Below, in pieces: positions 45,675-54,931 of a stretch of DNA of 64,000 bases; position 1 is the stretch's first letter; each line of letters starts with the position of its first letter. The notes below the pieces were generated by a model. That model saw only the letters and a list, made by a program, of their open reading frames with translations, made no database searches and had not been told where the DNA came from. The position numbers were made by a program, and so were the translations under genes. The stretch comes from Novipirellula herctigrandis (GTDB lineage Bacteria > Planctomycetota > Planctomycetia > Pirellulales > Pirellulaceae): assembly GCA_007859835.1 (NCBI GenBank), contig SJPJ01000001.1, forward strand, positions 1,012,453 to 1,076,452, given 5' to 3'.

Positions 45675-47363
45675 TTATCGGTGACGGTTTTGATCCACCG
45701 CGATCGGGAGCACTAGTAACCGCGCGACGGGCAATACCAAGACGGGGAAAGCCAAACACATCGGCAACGTCGCTCGTGAGTCAGGAATCAACGCAAACAA
45801 CACAACCCCAATGACGACGCAACCAACCAGCCATGTAAGCAACGTGCGTTGGATCCATTGAATCGAAGTGGTGTTACTGCGGTACGCCAGCCCCAACGAT
45901 GTCGTTAATCCAATCGCTTTCACTCCCATTAGCAATCCAATGATGGACGGAATGTAAGAGACCCCGAAGTAGAAGGCTTCCAAAGTTTCTTCCCACTCAC
46001 GTTGCTTGAAGAACCACGTCGAAACGGCGAACGTGGCTGCAAACATGCATGCCAACAGGGTCCCGATGACACCGATCGCGATCCAAGTCCGCCCCGCAAG
46101 TGTCACCCACAAATGGGCCAAATTGCGGCCGAGAAAAAACGTCACGAGCGCTACCATCGCCACCACGGTAACTCGAATTCCCGAAGCCAGTGGTAGTCCA
46201 TCCACCGTCGGCATCGTCGACAAGTCCGTCGCCCAGCGATGCCATGCCTCGCGGTGCGTCTCGAAACCGAGCCAAATCACAAAATACAGGAACGACATCA
46301 GCATGAAACGCAGCGAGATCGAAAGCGTCTCACCCAGCCGTGTCGATGCGATTTCTTCGGACGACAACGGACTGGCAGCCAAATAGGGCGGCAACGTTGT
46401 CGTTTCGGTGTGCGAGGTCGGTTCAATCAACATATAAATACCGCTGTTGGCAAAAACAAACAACATGAAGCACCCGAGGAACAGCGAAACCCCAGGAGGT
46501 GAATCGAGCATCGAAAACAGTAGAATCGTAGGCACCACGAGAAAAAACAAAACTCGCACACGATTCCCGCGAGAACGTTTCAAGTCGTGCCAACGCAATG
46601 CGTTGGTCGCCGTCCTATGTTCATGACGAGAGCACTGGTCATCGAAATCTTGATCAAGCCATTGCCAAAACCGCTTTCCGATCGGAAACGAGGTGGAAGG
46701 TATTTTGCCAACCACATTCGATCGCGCGACATGAATCGCCCGAACGGCAAAGACAATTCCGATAACGAGAAAAAGAATCTCACCAACGATGATCAATAGA
46801 ATAAGGAAAGTCGTAAGCGGTGAAGTCGCCGAGTGAATCCCAGTGCCCGCGACCGCCAAACTGGCAATTGGAGCGAGAACGGCGAAAGCAACGAAACGAT
46901 GCCACCCGGCACGAAACGGACGCCACGCAATCGCTGAAACCCAAACCCCCGTGGCGACAATACTGACGAAAAGAATCGACATCGGCATGATCAAACCATC
47001 ATGCTTCCAAGCGATCAAGCAAACCAACCACCAAAGCAACCCTACCCAGAGCGTCTTCATCACAATCGGAATCGCTGCCAATTTCCATTCCGCAATCGGC
47101 ATCCGCAATAAGAAGTGACTGTAGCCCGTTTCGGACGAAGCAAGATCGTTCATATGAACAAAATCAAATGCAATCACTCCCCATAAAAACGCAGGGAGAA
47201 ACGTGATGAGCAGCAGAAAGCTCGCAAAAGTGCTTGGTTCGCGAGAGCGAATTGGCAGTGAAAGAACAAAACACTCTGTGATCGCCAACATGACTGCAAA
47301 GACGACAATCGGCAGTCGATGTCGGGTCCAAGCAAAACGCAGCAGCGCCAAGTTATCTGACAT
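45675..47363 (-). CDS. ABC-2-type transporter permease
   Basis: 562 aa from ATG 47363, which has GGAGG 6 nt upstream and overlaps the ATPase stop by 11 bp; a start at 47435 lies inside the ATPase gene. About 14 hydrophobic segments, with a soluble loop around 245-290 (KRFWQWLDQDFDDQCSRHEHRTATNALRWHDLKRSRGNRV). The layout (LLRFAWTRHRLPIVVFAVMLAIT...) is that of large ABC-2 permeases paired with a YtrB-like ATPase. It is the last gene of a GntR-ATPase-permease operon, so it is probably induced when the repressor is released by cell-envelope stress. The substrate is unknown. Confidence 0.8.
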   Translation of the reverse strand: MSDNLALLRFAWTRHRLPIVVFAVMLAITECFVLSLPIRSREPSTFASFLLLITFLPAFLWGVIAFDFVHMNDLASSETGYSHFLLRMPIAEWKLAAIPIVMKTLWVGLLWWLVCLIAWKHDGLIMPMSILFVSIVATGVWVSAIAWRPFRAGWHRFVAFAVLAPIASLAVAGTGIHSATSPLTTFLILLIIVGEILFLVIGIVFAVRAIHVARSNVVGKIPSTSFPIGKRFWQWLDQDFDDQCSRHEHRTATNALRWHDLKRSRGNRVRVLFFLVVPTILLFSMLDSPPGVSLFLGCFMLFVFANSGIYMLIEPTSHTETTTLPPYLAASPLSSEEIASTRLGETLSISLRFMLMSFLYFVIWLGFETHREAWHRWATDLSTMPTVDGLPLASGIRVTVVAMVALVTFFLGRNLAHLWVTLAGRTWIAIGVIGTLLACMFAATFAVSTWFFKQREWEETLEAFYFGVSYIPSIIGLLMGVKAIGLTTSLGLAYRSNTTSIQWIQRTLLTWLVGCVVIGVVLFALIPDSRATLPMCLAFPVLVLPVARLLVLPIAVDQNRHR

Positions 47364-48300
47364 CAGCCACCTCCGTAGGCACGTTGGAACGTTCGATATT
47401 TTGATTGTCACGTTCGTGTCCCGCTTTCGCTGCAAACCATCGCTCCAGAGTGATTGAATGCTGCGAAATTAACGTCACGCTCGACGGTAATTCCAACTTG
47501 TTACTATCTGTTTGCGCGCTATCGACCACTCCTGTCCATTCGTGCCCCTCGCCTCGCCAACCGAACACACCCGAAACTTCGGGCGCCGCTGTTGAATCGC
47601 TGCGACACGTGATCTCGTGATATTGCTCGTGCATCGCGTCGACAGAAATCGTTTCAATGATGCGACCGACACGCATCAGTGCAAGCGTATCGCAAACGCG
47701 GTCCACTTCGTCAAGCAAGTGACTCGAAAACAAAACCGTCCTCCCTTCGTCACTGACGGCCCGAATGATCGCCTCAAGAATATCATGGCGAGCCAATGGA
47801 TCGAGCCCGCTGCTCGGTTCATCCAAGATCAATAGCTCGGGCCGATGCGCGATGGCCACCAACAACCCAGCGCGCGCACGTAACCCCTTCGACAGCGACC
47901 GTAACCGATCAGTCCGCGATAGACCAAATAGATCGAGAAGTTTTGTGGCATAGACATCATCCCAATCTTGGTAGACACCACGAGCAAAATCGATCAGCTC
48001 GCCCACTCGCATCCACGTTGGTAGCGAATCTTCTTCGGTCAAATAGCCAACTCGTTTCAACACGTTCACGCAATCCACCACCGGGTCCATCCCTAACACT
48101 CGCACCGTTCCGGTTTGGGATCGGAAGGAACCAATCAAATGGCGAATCAATGTCGTCTTGCCCGCACCGTTGAGCCCAACAAGTCCAAAGATCGATCCAC
48201 GGGGAATGTGCAAGTCGACATGATCCAAAGCGACTTTGCCACGAAACGAACGACTCAAGCCGTTAACATTGACGGCCAAACCATCGGTATGCTCATTCAT
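47353..48300 (-). CDS. ABC transporter ATP-binding protein
   Basis: 315 aa. Walker A is GLVGLNGAGKTTLIRHL, the signature LRSLSKGLRARAGLL (LSKG in place of LSGG), Walker B LLILDEPSSGLDPLAR, and the switch His in VLFSSHLLDEVDRV. The C-terminal ~80 residues (from VGRIIETISVD) are an accessory domain. It starts with an ATGA overlap with the upstream GntR gene and overlaps the permease, so the three genes are translationally coupled. Confidence 0.94.
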   Translation of the reverse strand: MNEHTDGLAVNVNGLSRSFRGKVALDHVDLHIPRGSIFGLVGLNGAGKTTLIRHLIGSFRSQTGTVRVLGMDPVVDCVNVLKRVGYLTEEDSLPTWMRVGELIDFARGVYQDWDDVYATKLLDLFGLSRTDRLRSLSKGLRARAGLLVAIAHRPELLILDEPSSGLDPLARHDILEAIIRAVSDEGRTVLFSSHLLDEVDRVCDTLALMRVGRIIETISVDAMHEQYHEITCRSDSTAAPEVSGVFGWRGEGHEWTGVVDSAQTDSNKLELPSSVTLISQHSITLERWFAAKAGHERDNQNIERSNVPTEVADVR

Positions 48301-48689
48301 GAAGGACCATCCAAAGGAGGAAAACGTTGATCGTGTTTGCGAAGCAGTGCGATGAGCTCTTCGGTGTCGAAGCCAAGTTGCCGCGATAGAATCAGAAGCT
48401 TGTCCAAATGCGGGCCCATCATCTGACGACGCTGCGCGGCGGTACGCTGCTGGACCGATTCGGCGACAAACGTCCCTGTCGTCCTTCGTTTTTCGACGAG
48501 CCCCTCATGCTCCAATTCACGATAGGCCCGGGCAATCGTATTGGGATTCACCCTCAAATGCTCGGCCAGTCCACGGATCGTCGGCAACTCGTCACCACAG
48601 TGAAGAACGCCCGAAACGATTCGGAACCGAACCTGATCGACGATCTGCTGGTAGATCGGCGGCCCATCGTTAGAAATGTGTATCTGCAT
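48297..48689 (-). CDS. GntR-family repressor, YtrA-like
   Basis: 130 aa from ATG 48689, with AAGGG 6 nt upstream; the open frame runs back to 48947 through a low-complexity repeat and is not the real start. The winged helix is QIHISNDGPPIYQQIVDQVRFRIVSGVLHCGDELPTIRGLAEHLRVNPNTIARAYRELEHEGLVEKRRTTGTFV. Only a short helical tail follows (ALLRKHDQRFPPL), the YtrA hallmark, with no large effector domain. YtrA-type proteins repress their own ABC operon. A perfect palindrome overlapping its promoter supports autoregulation here. Confidence 0.9.
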   Translation of the reverse strand: MQIHISNDGPPIYQQIVDQVRFRIVSGVLHCGDELPTIRGLAEHLRVNPNTIARAYRELEHEGLVEKRRTTGTFVAESVQQRTAAQRRQMMGPHLDKLLILSRQLGFDTEELIALLRKHDQRFPPLDGPS

Positions 48690-48697
48690 CTTGAACC

Positions 48698-48721
48698 CTT
48701 GTATCAACACATTGATACAAG
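48698..48721 (-). promoter_or_regulatory. operator palindrome of the GntR-ABC operon
   Basis: The arms CTTGTATCAA and TTGATACAAG are perfect inverted repeats of 10 bp separated by 4 nt. It lies 9 bp upstream of the GntR start and covers the predicted -10. This is the expected geometry of an autoregulatory operator. Confidence 0.8.
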
Positions 48722-48740
48722 ATAGGCAACGCAAAGTCAA
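48712..48740 (-). promoter_or_regulatory. promoter of the GntR-ABC operon
   Basis: On the minus strand TTGACT (48740-48735), 17 bp, then TATCAA (48717-48712). The -10 hexamer falls inside the operator, so bound repressor would block RNA polymerase. The leader would be only 10-20 nt. Confidence 0.65.
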
Positions 48741-48780
48741 GCTTTTACTCTCGGCGGGCAGTTTCAACCGACCGGGCGCA

Positions 48781-48864
48781 TTGCCAGACGTTTTGCCAGA
48801 CGCTTTGCCAGACGTTTTGACGGGCGTTTTGACGGGCGTTTTGCCAGACGCTTTGCCGGGCGAT
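48781..48864. repeat. tandem repeat, 7 copies of a 12-bp unit
   Basis: Units of the form ttgccagacgtt, with variants ttgacgggcgtt and ttgccgggcgat, run head to tail. They lie about 40 bp upstream of the GntR promoter and give a Gly/Lys/Thr-rich frame on the minus strand that I do not believe is coding. Confidence 0.85.
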
Positions 48865-48980
48865 TGAGAGCAATTTGGCCAGCCCGAACATACCGGCTTA
48901 GCCCTAAAACGCACACCAAATGCGTTACGCCACGGATGAAATCCCAATGGCGAGAGAGAAAACGTGACAAACCGAGCACG

Positions 48981-49982
48981 TTACTCGGGAGTCGTGTAAG
49001 ACGTTAACGCCTTCATGTAGTTGGCTCGGTTCAAACCTTCGGGGTTCGCACAGCGGTTAATACTCATACTTCCTTTGATCTGCTCAACCGATTCGTACTC
49101 GTGTTCTTCGAGCCAACGAGTCAAGCCAGTACGCAGTTCGCCAAGGTAATCGCGTCCTTTTTGCAGCAGAATCGTCGCCATCATCACCGCATCAGCGCCA
49201 ACCAACAACGATTTAACAACATCTTCGACATTGTGAACGCCACCCGTTGCCGCGATCGATGCATCAATTTGATCCCGCAGGATCGCGATCCAACGAAGTG
49301 CCACTCGCAACTCGTCGGGTGTACTTAGTTTCAATGCCGGTTCGAAGGTCAATGAATCCAAATCAATATCCGGAGCCAAATAGCGATTGAACAGAACCAA
49401 GCCATCGGCCCCCGCTTGGACGAAACGGCGAACAACGTCCGGTAGCGATGTGAAGTAGGGACCGACTTTCACACCGACGGGAATATGAACCGTTTCGCTG
49501 ACGGCGGCGATCAATTCGCAGTACTGGTTCTCGACATCGTTACCGTTGGCATTCCGTTCGGTTGGAATAAAGTAGATGTTCAATTCCACTGCGCTCGCAC
49601 CGGCTTGTTCCATCAATTGTGCATGGTGAACCCAGCCACCTCTGGTCGCCCCATTCAGGCTGGCGATCACAGGAATCTTCACGGAACTGATCGCCTCGGC
49701 AAGTGTTTTCAAATATTCATCGGGGCCGAGGTTGTACTCCATTTCAGGAAAGAAGCTGAGCGATTCGGCCATCGAGTCAGCTTGAAATTCGTGCAACCGT
49801 TCGACTTCGCGGCGCTCATGATCGATCTGTTCTTCAAATAGGGATGGCAACACGACTGCGGAAGCACCGGCTTGTTCTAATTTACGCACCGAGTCGACGT
49901 CGCCCGTTAACGGACTCGCCGATGCGATTAGCGGACTATCGAGCTTCAAGCCTAAGTAAGTAGTCGACAGGTCAATGCTCAT
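48981..49982 (-). CDS. dihydroorotate dehydrogenase-like flavoprotein
   Basis: 333 aa from ATG 49982 with AGGA 6 nt upstream. TIM-barrel DHOD-family sequence: MSIDLSTTYLGLKLDSPLIASASPLTGDVDSVRKLEQAGASAVVLPSLFEEQI, VPVIASLNGATRGGWVHHAQLMEQAGASAVELNIYF, VGVKVGPYFTSLP, GLVLFNRYLAPDID, IAATGGVHNVEDVVKSLLVGADAVMMAT. The barrel is PyrD/dihydropyrimidine-dehydrogenase-like, but homologues of this subtype usually sit beside pyruvate:ferredoxin oxidoreductase genes rather than in pyr operons, as here. It may use reduced ferredoxin or feed it; the substrate is unknown, so pyrD is not assigned. Confidence 0.85.
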   Translation of the reverse strand: MSIDLSTTYLGLKLDSPLIASASPLTGDVDSVRKLEQAGASAVVLPSLFEEQIDHERREVERLHEFQADSMAESLSFFPEMEYNLGPDEYLKTLAEAISSVKIPVIASLNGATRGGWVHHAQLMEQAGASAVELNIYFIPTERNANGNDVENQYCELIAAVSETVHIPVGVKVGPYFTSLPDVVRRFVQAGADGLVLFNRYLAPDIDLDSLTFEPALKLSTPDELRVALRWIAILRDQIDASIAATGGVHNVEDVVKSLLVGADAVMMATILLQKGRDYLGELRTGLTRWLEEHEYESVEQIKGSMSINRCANPEGLNRANYMKALTSYTTPE

Positions 49983-50128
49983 TGTGTTTCCTATACCTAG
50001 AAATCGGATTAATACGTCTGGGTTTCTGGCTTCGTGATGGTGTCCATCGACCAAATGTTATGGCGTCTCGATGGCTGCTCCGCTTAACGGAAACAGTCAG
50101 GACACCAACCATCGTCGATAGCATCATT

Positions 50129-53100
50129 TTAGGGCGTCAAATCGGTGAACTCGCGGTCAACATCCGCAAGTTGCGAATAATAACTATATGTTTCGTCAAT
50201 GTCACGTTGGGCGAGCTTCATCAGTTCGCGAGCACGATCGGGTTTCGATCGGGCCAACATTGCGAATCGCGCTTCCTTCATCGCAACTTCTTTAAACGGA
50301 ATCGACGGCTTCTTGCTGTCCAACCGGAACGGATGTTCGCCCTTGCGAGCATTTCTGGGGTCGTATCGATACAGAGGCCAGAACCCGCTCTTGACCAAAT
50401 CCTTTTGGTGGCTCATCGCCGATGTCATGTCGATCCCGTGTGCGATACAGTGGCTGTACGCCAAGATCAACGATGGACCGGGGAACGATTCGGCTTCGTG
50501 GAACGCCTTGATCGCTTGCGCCGGATTGGCTCCCATCGCAATTTGCGCCACATAGACACTACCGTAAGCGATCGCCATTTGGCCCATATCTTTCCGGTGA
50601 GCTTCGCGGCCAAACGCCGCAAACTTGGCTGTCGCTGCTCGCGGAGTCGCTTTCGATGCTTGTCCGCCGGTGTTCGAGTAAACGCCAGTGTCGAGCACAA
50701 GCAAATTCACGTTCCGCCCGGTCGACAAAACATGGTCGACGCCTCCGAAGTCGATATCGTAGGCCCATCCGTCACCGCCAATGATCCACATGCTTCGATC
50801 AACCAGCGAATCGGCGATCCGTTCCAATTCGCGTGCATCGGGATCATCGACCGAGCGAAGCACTTCCTTCAATCGAGCGATTCGGCCCCGTTGGCTGAGA
50901 ATATCTTGTTCATTGTTCTGTGTCGCATACAGGAATTCGGTTGCCAGCTCCAATCCGATTTCTTCGGACAGTTCGCTCAACAAATGATTCGCGCGATCTC
51001 GCTTTCCATCGATCGCCAAGCGGATACCCAAGCCGAATTCGGCGTTGTCTTCGAACAACGAATTCGACCACGCCGGACCGCGTCCTTCCGCGTTGGTCGA
51101 CCATGGGGTGGTCGGCAAATTGCCTCCGTAAATCGAAGAGCATCCCGTCGCGTTGGCAACCACCATTCGGTCGCCGAACAATTGCGACAACAATTTCAAG
51201 TAAGGTGTCTCACCGCAACCCGCACACGCACCCGAGAATTCGAACAGCGGTAACATCAACTGTGAACCCTTGACCGTATTCGACTTGACCGTTGAGCGAT
51301 CAACATCGGGGATTGTGGCGAAGAATTCGTAGCGTTCTTTTTCGACATCGAAGTGATCCGCTTTGGGCATCATGTCGATCGACTTGTGCTTGACCACTTC
51401 TTTGCTCTTGGCCGGGCAAACATTCACACAAACACCACAACCGGTACAATCTTCGGGAGTCACTTGGACGGTCAAAGCGGTTTGTGGTTCACTATTTGGT
51501 TTCGACAACCGCGCCAAGAAGTTCTCGGGTGCGTTGGCTAGCTCCGCGGCATCAAATCGTTTCGTTCGAATCGCAGCATGGGGGCAAACAAGCGCGCAAA
51601 GCCCGCATTCAATGCAAATATCGGGGTCCCAAACGGGGATCATGTCGGCGATATTGCGTTTCTCATAGGTCGCTGTTCCGGTCGGGAAAGTCCCATCAAC
51701 CGGAAATGCACTGACGGGCAACAAATCGCCTTTCCCGGAGATGATCATTCCGGTTACCCGTTTGACAAAGTCCGGCGCAAAATCGGGAACGGGCTGTAGC
51801 ATGTGTTGGTCACCCTCGGTCGATGCCGGGACGGTGACCTGTTGCAGTGCAGCGACCGAAGCGGAAACCGCATTAAGATTCTTTTCAACGACCGCAGGTC
51901 CTCGTTTACCATAGGTTTTCTCGATCGCGGTTTTGATTTGCTCAATCGCTTCATCGATCGGCAACACTTTCGCTAATGCAAAGAAGCATGTTTGCATGAC
52001 GACATTGATGCGACCCGCCATGTTCACGTCACGAGCGATTTTAGCAGCGTCAATGACATAGAAATCGAGATTCTTGTCGAGGATTTGCTTTTGCATTTCC
52101 ACTGGCAAATGATCCCAAACCTCATCGGCACTGAACGGGCTGTTGAGCAAGAACGTCCCATTCGGTTCGGCGGTTTCGAGCACATCCATTCGCCGCAGCA
52201 GTTCGAATTGATGGCACGCCACGAAACTGGCCTTGCGGATCAAATAGGTCGAATTGATCGGACGAGGGCTGAATCGCAGATGGGAAACGGTGGTCGAACC
52301 TGCTTTTCGAGAGTCGTAAACGAAGTAGCCTTGAGCATAAAGCGGAGTGTTCTCACCTACGATTTTGACGGAGTTCTTATTGGCACCGACCGTGCCATCA
52401 CTGCCAAGCCCGTAAAAGACCGCTCGCGTGACATCGTCCGGTTCGTTAAACCGTTCTTCGTCCCACGGCAAACTTGTCAGCGAGACGTCGTCGTGAATCC
52501 CAATCGTAAAGTGACGTTTGGGATTGTCGGTAGCCAAATGATCGAGCACCGCGATCACCATTGCGGGCGTGAACTCCTTGGACCCCAATCCATAACGACC
52601 ACCGGTAACCAACGGGGTCCGTTCGGCTTGTGGATCCCAACCTTCGGCGATAGCCGTAATCACATCTTGATACAACGGCTCGCCGATCGCACCGGGTTCT
52701 TTGGTGCGGTCAAGCACGACGACACGGCGGGTCGTCTTTGGAAATTCAGCGAGAAAGCGAGTAACATCAAACGGGCGGAACAAGCGGACTTTTAACAGCC
52801 CTACTTTTTCGCCTGCTTGGTTCATTGCCTCAACGGCTTCTTCGGCCGCACCAATGCCCGATCCCATCATCACGATGACACGATCCGCATCCGGAGCACC
52901 GACATACTCGAACAATTTGTACTGCCGACCGGTTCGCTCCGCGAAGCGATCCATTTCTTGTTGGACGATATCGCAGGCGGCATCGTAGAACGGATTGGCG
53001 GCTTCGCGTGCTTGGAAAAAGACGTCCGGGTTTTGAGCGGTTCCGCGAAGCACCGGGCGATCGGGATCAAGGCTACGGTTTCGATGAGCCCAAACGGATT

Positions 53101-53692
53101 CCATGTCGAGCAAGCTGCGGATGTCGTCATCCGAAAGCGGCTCGATTTTGTTGACTTCGTGCGAGGTTCGAAAACCATCGAAAAAGTGCAAAAAAGGCAC
53201 GCGAGCCCGCAGGGTGGCGGATTGCGAAATCATCGCAAAATCGTGTGCTTCTTGAACCGAAGCGGAGGACAGCAGCGCGAAACCTGTGCTTCGAACACTC
53301 ATCACGTCGCTGTGGTCACCAAAGATCGATAGCGCGTGCGTGGCCAAACTGCGAGCAGCAACATGGATCACCGCCGAGGTCAACTCGCCCGCGATCTTGA
53401 ACATGTTGGGGATCATCAGCAGCAGGCCCTGCGATGCGGTGAACGTGGTCGACAAGGCACCGCCTTGGAGCGAACCGTGCAGCGCCCCGGCAGCCCCTCC
53501 TTCGCTTTGCATCTGCACCACTTGGGGGATCACATCGAAGACATTGCTCTGCCCCGCTGCGGCCCAGGCGTCGGCCAGTTCGCCCATTGTCGACGAAGGC
53601 GTGATCGGATAAATCGCAATCACTTCATTCGTGGAAAACGCGACTCGAGCGGTCGCTTCGTTTCCATCCACCGTGACGTAACCATTATCCAT
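50129..53692 (-). CDS. nifJ: pyruvate:ferredoxin (flavodoxin) oxidoreductase
   Basis: 1187 aa, the single-chain PFOR length. Pyruvate plus CoA gives acetyl-CoA, CO2 and reduced ferredoxin. Domains in order: I (pyrimidine-binding; EVIAIYPITPSSTMGELADAWA), II, III (gamma-like; GLGSDGTVGANKNSVKIVG), the 2x[4Fe-4S] insert CIECGLCALVCPHAAIR and CTGCGVCVNVCPAKSKEV at ~690 and ~750, then the TPP domain with CAGCGETPYLKLLSQLFG and GDGWAYDIDFGGVDHVLSTGRNVNLLVLDTGVYSNTGGQ. Oxygen-sensitive in most hosts, so it suggests life at low oxygen at least at times. GGGAG is upstream of the start. Confidence 0.97.
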   Translation of the reverse strand: MDNGYVTVDGNEATARVAFSTNEVIAIYPITPSSTMGELADAWAAAGQSNVFDVIPQVVQMQSEGGAAGALHGSLQGGALSTTFTASQGLLLMIPNMFKIAGELTSAVIHVAARSLATHALSIFGDHSDVMSVRSTGFALLSSASVQEAHDFAMISQSATLRARVPFLHFFDGFRTSHEVNKIEPLSDDDIRSLLDMESVWAHRNRSLDPDRPVLRGTAQNPDVFFQAREAANPFYDAACDIVQQEMDRFAERTGRQYKLFEYVGAPDADRVIVMMGSGIGAAEEAVEAMNQAGEKVGLLKVRLFRPFDVTRFLAEFPKTTRRVVVLDRTKEPGAIGEPLYQDVITAIAEGWDPQAERTPLVTGGRYGLGSKEFTPAMVIAVLDHLATDNPKRHFTIGIHDDVSLTSLPWDEERFNEPDDVTRAVFYGLGSDGTVGANKNSVKIVGENTPLYAQGYFVYDSRKAGSTTVSHLRFSPRPINSTYLIRKASFVACHQFELLRRMDVLETAEPNGTFLLNSPFSADEVWDHLPVEMQKQILDKNLDFYVIDAAKIARDVNMAGRINVVMQTCFFALAKVLPIDEAIEQIKTAIEKTYGKRGPAVVEKNLNAVSASVAALQQVTVPASTEGDQHMLQPVPDFAPDFVKRVTGMIISGKGDLLPVSAFPVDGTFPTGTATYEKRNIADMIPVWDPDICIECGLCALVCPHAAIRTKRFDAAELANAPENFLARLSKPNSEPQTALTVQVTPEDCTGCGVCVNVCPAKSKEVVKHKSIDMMPKADHFDVEKERYEFFATIPDVDRSTVKSNTVKGSQLMLPLFEFSGACAGCGETPYLKLLSQLFGDRMVVANATGCSSIYGGNLPTTPWSTNAEGRGPAWSNSLFEDNAEFGLGIRLAIDGKRDRANHLLSELSEEIGLELATEFLYATQNNEQDILSQRGRIARLKEVLRSVDDPDARELERIADSLVDRSMWIIGGDGWAYDIDFGGVDHVLSTGRNVNLLVLDTGVYSNTGGQASKATPRAATAKFAAFGREAHRKDMGQMAIAYGSVYVAQIAMGANPAQAIKAFHEAESFPGPSLILAYSHCIAHGIDMTSAMSHQKDLVKSGFWPLYRYDPRNARKGEHPFRLDSKKPSIPFKEVAMKEARFAMLARSKPDRARELMKLAQRDIDETYSYYSQLADVDREFTDLTP

Positions 53693-54212
53693 ACTCGATT
53701 CTCTCCCGAATCTAATTTTTTGTCGTTTTTCTTGAAGGAACTCGCGGGGGAATTCCCGTAAGAAGGAAATCCGACCAGGTACGTCTGAGCGACATACCCC
53801 ACCTGAATTCTTGTGCCAATGCTAACCCATTAGATGGGTATTCACAAACGCCTCGCCAAAGCTTGAGACGTGAGAGCGACAATATAGCCACTAACGAATC
53901 AAAAGGGAACGAATGGGCTCGCGACGATCGGCTCGATTTCCTTAACAAAAGCGAACCGAACTGCGTCAATCTGTCTTTGGCGAAACAAATACCGAGCCCA
54001 TACAACCGGTGCCATTGTTGCCAATAGCCACAACATCCGTTATTGCTGAAATTGCTGTTATCATGACACGATTCTAGAGACCAACCGGAGTGAGCGAAGG
54101 CAATCCGAGCGGTAGCTCGCTTCGCTTGCAGCTCGCACCGCCCTACGATATTTCGCCCTACACGATTTTGCTCTGCGATTCCGCCATCCTATTTCAATGA
54201 AAGCGCTTTCCA
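53693..54212. other. 520-bp intergenic stretch
   Basis: Between the divergent nifJ and eda-like genes. It holds a weak GC-rich hairpin (GCGGT 54109-54113 with ACCGC 54137-54141, with repeated GCTCGC inside) and no gene. The nifJ promoter is not clear. Confidence 0.45.
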
Positions 54213-54839
54213 ATGCTCGACCAAATTGCCAAACTTCGCATCATCCCTGTCGTCGCAATCCAAAGTGTCGAAGACGCGGTTCCATTGGCCAATTCACTTT
54301 CCATTGGCGGATTGCCGGTCGCCGAAATCACCTTGCGTACACCAGCTGGACTTGCCTCGATCGCCGCACTTGCATCCCGCCCTGATTTTCTTGTCGGAGC
54401 CGGGACTGTGCATAGTGTCGATCAAGCAAAACAAGTGGCCGATGCGGGAGCCCGATTTGTTGTTTCACCCGGACTCAATCCAAAGACGGTCCAATGGTGC
54501 TTGGACAAACAGATGCCAGTCTTTCCAGGCATCTCCAGCCCGACCGACCTTGAAATGGCATTGGATCTAGGCCTCAAAGTAGTCAAGTTTTTTCCGGCCG
54601 AGCAGATCGGTGGCGTTAAAATGTTAAAAGCACTGCAAGGTCCCTATGGCGAAATTCGTTTCATTCCGACGGGAGGCATTAGCGAAAGCAATTTGGCGGA
54701 TTACTTGGCACTGCCATCGGTCATCGCTTGCGGCGGCAGTTGGATGGTCAAATCCGACATGATCAATAGCGGTCGATTCGGCGAAATCGAGCGTTTGACA
54801 GCCGAAGCGACTCGTCGATTACAGTCGCTAGGAAGCTAA
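54213..54839 (+). CDS. eda: bifunctional KHG/KDPG aldolase
   Basis: 208 aa, the family length. It cleaves 2-keto-3-deoxy-6-phosphogluconate or 4-hydroxy-2-oxoglutarate. Seen: IIPVVAIQSVEDAVPLANSLSIGGLPVAEITLRTPAGLASI with the Glu of the active site, VGAGTVHSVDQAKQVADAGARFVVSPG, PVFPGISSPTDLEMALDLGLKVVKFFPAEQIGGVKMLKAL with the Schiff-base Lys in VVKFFPAE, and FIPTGGISESNLADYLALPSVIACGGSWM. No edd or kinase gene is nearby, so which pathway it serves is open. Confidence 0.95.
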   Translation: MLDQIAKLRIIPVVAIQSVEDAVPLANSLSIGGLPVAEITLRTPAGLASIAALASRPDFLVGAGTVHSVDQAKQVADAGARFVVSPGLNPKTVQWCLDKQMPVFPGISSPTDLEMALDLGLKVVKFFPAEQIGGVKMLKALQGPYGEIRFIPTGGISESNLADYLALPSVIACGGSWMVKSDMINSGRFGEIERLTAEATRRLQSLGS

Positions 54840-54931
54840 TTTTTATGGGTCAGGAAGGGTTTTGCAGCTACAATGAAGAACGCTTCGATTTCGCTTCGAA
54901 ACCTTGCTCGGCCCCGGCGGTTTAATCCGAT

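Noticed and set aside
48690..48947. N-terminal extension of the GntR regulator
   Set aside because: The 86 extra codons run through the 12-bp repeat array and across the promoter and operator; the ATG at 48689 has its own ribosome site and gives the normal YtrA length.
49982..51253. 423-codon plus-strand open frame
   Set aside because: It is antisense to nifJ over most of its length; the nifJ protein shows clear motifs across the same bases and this frame shows none.
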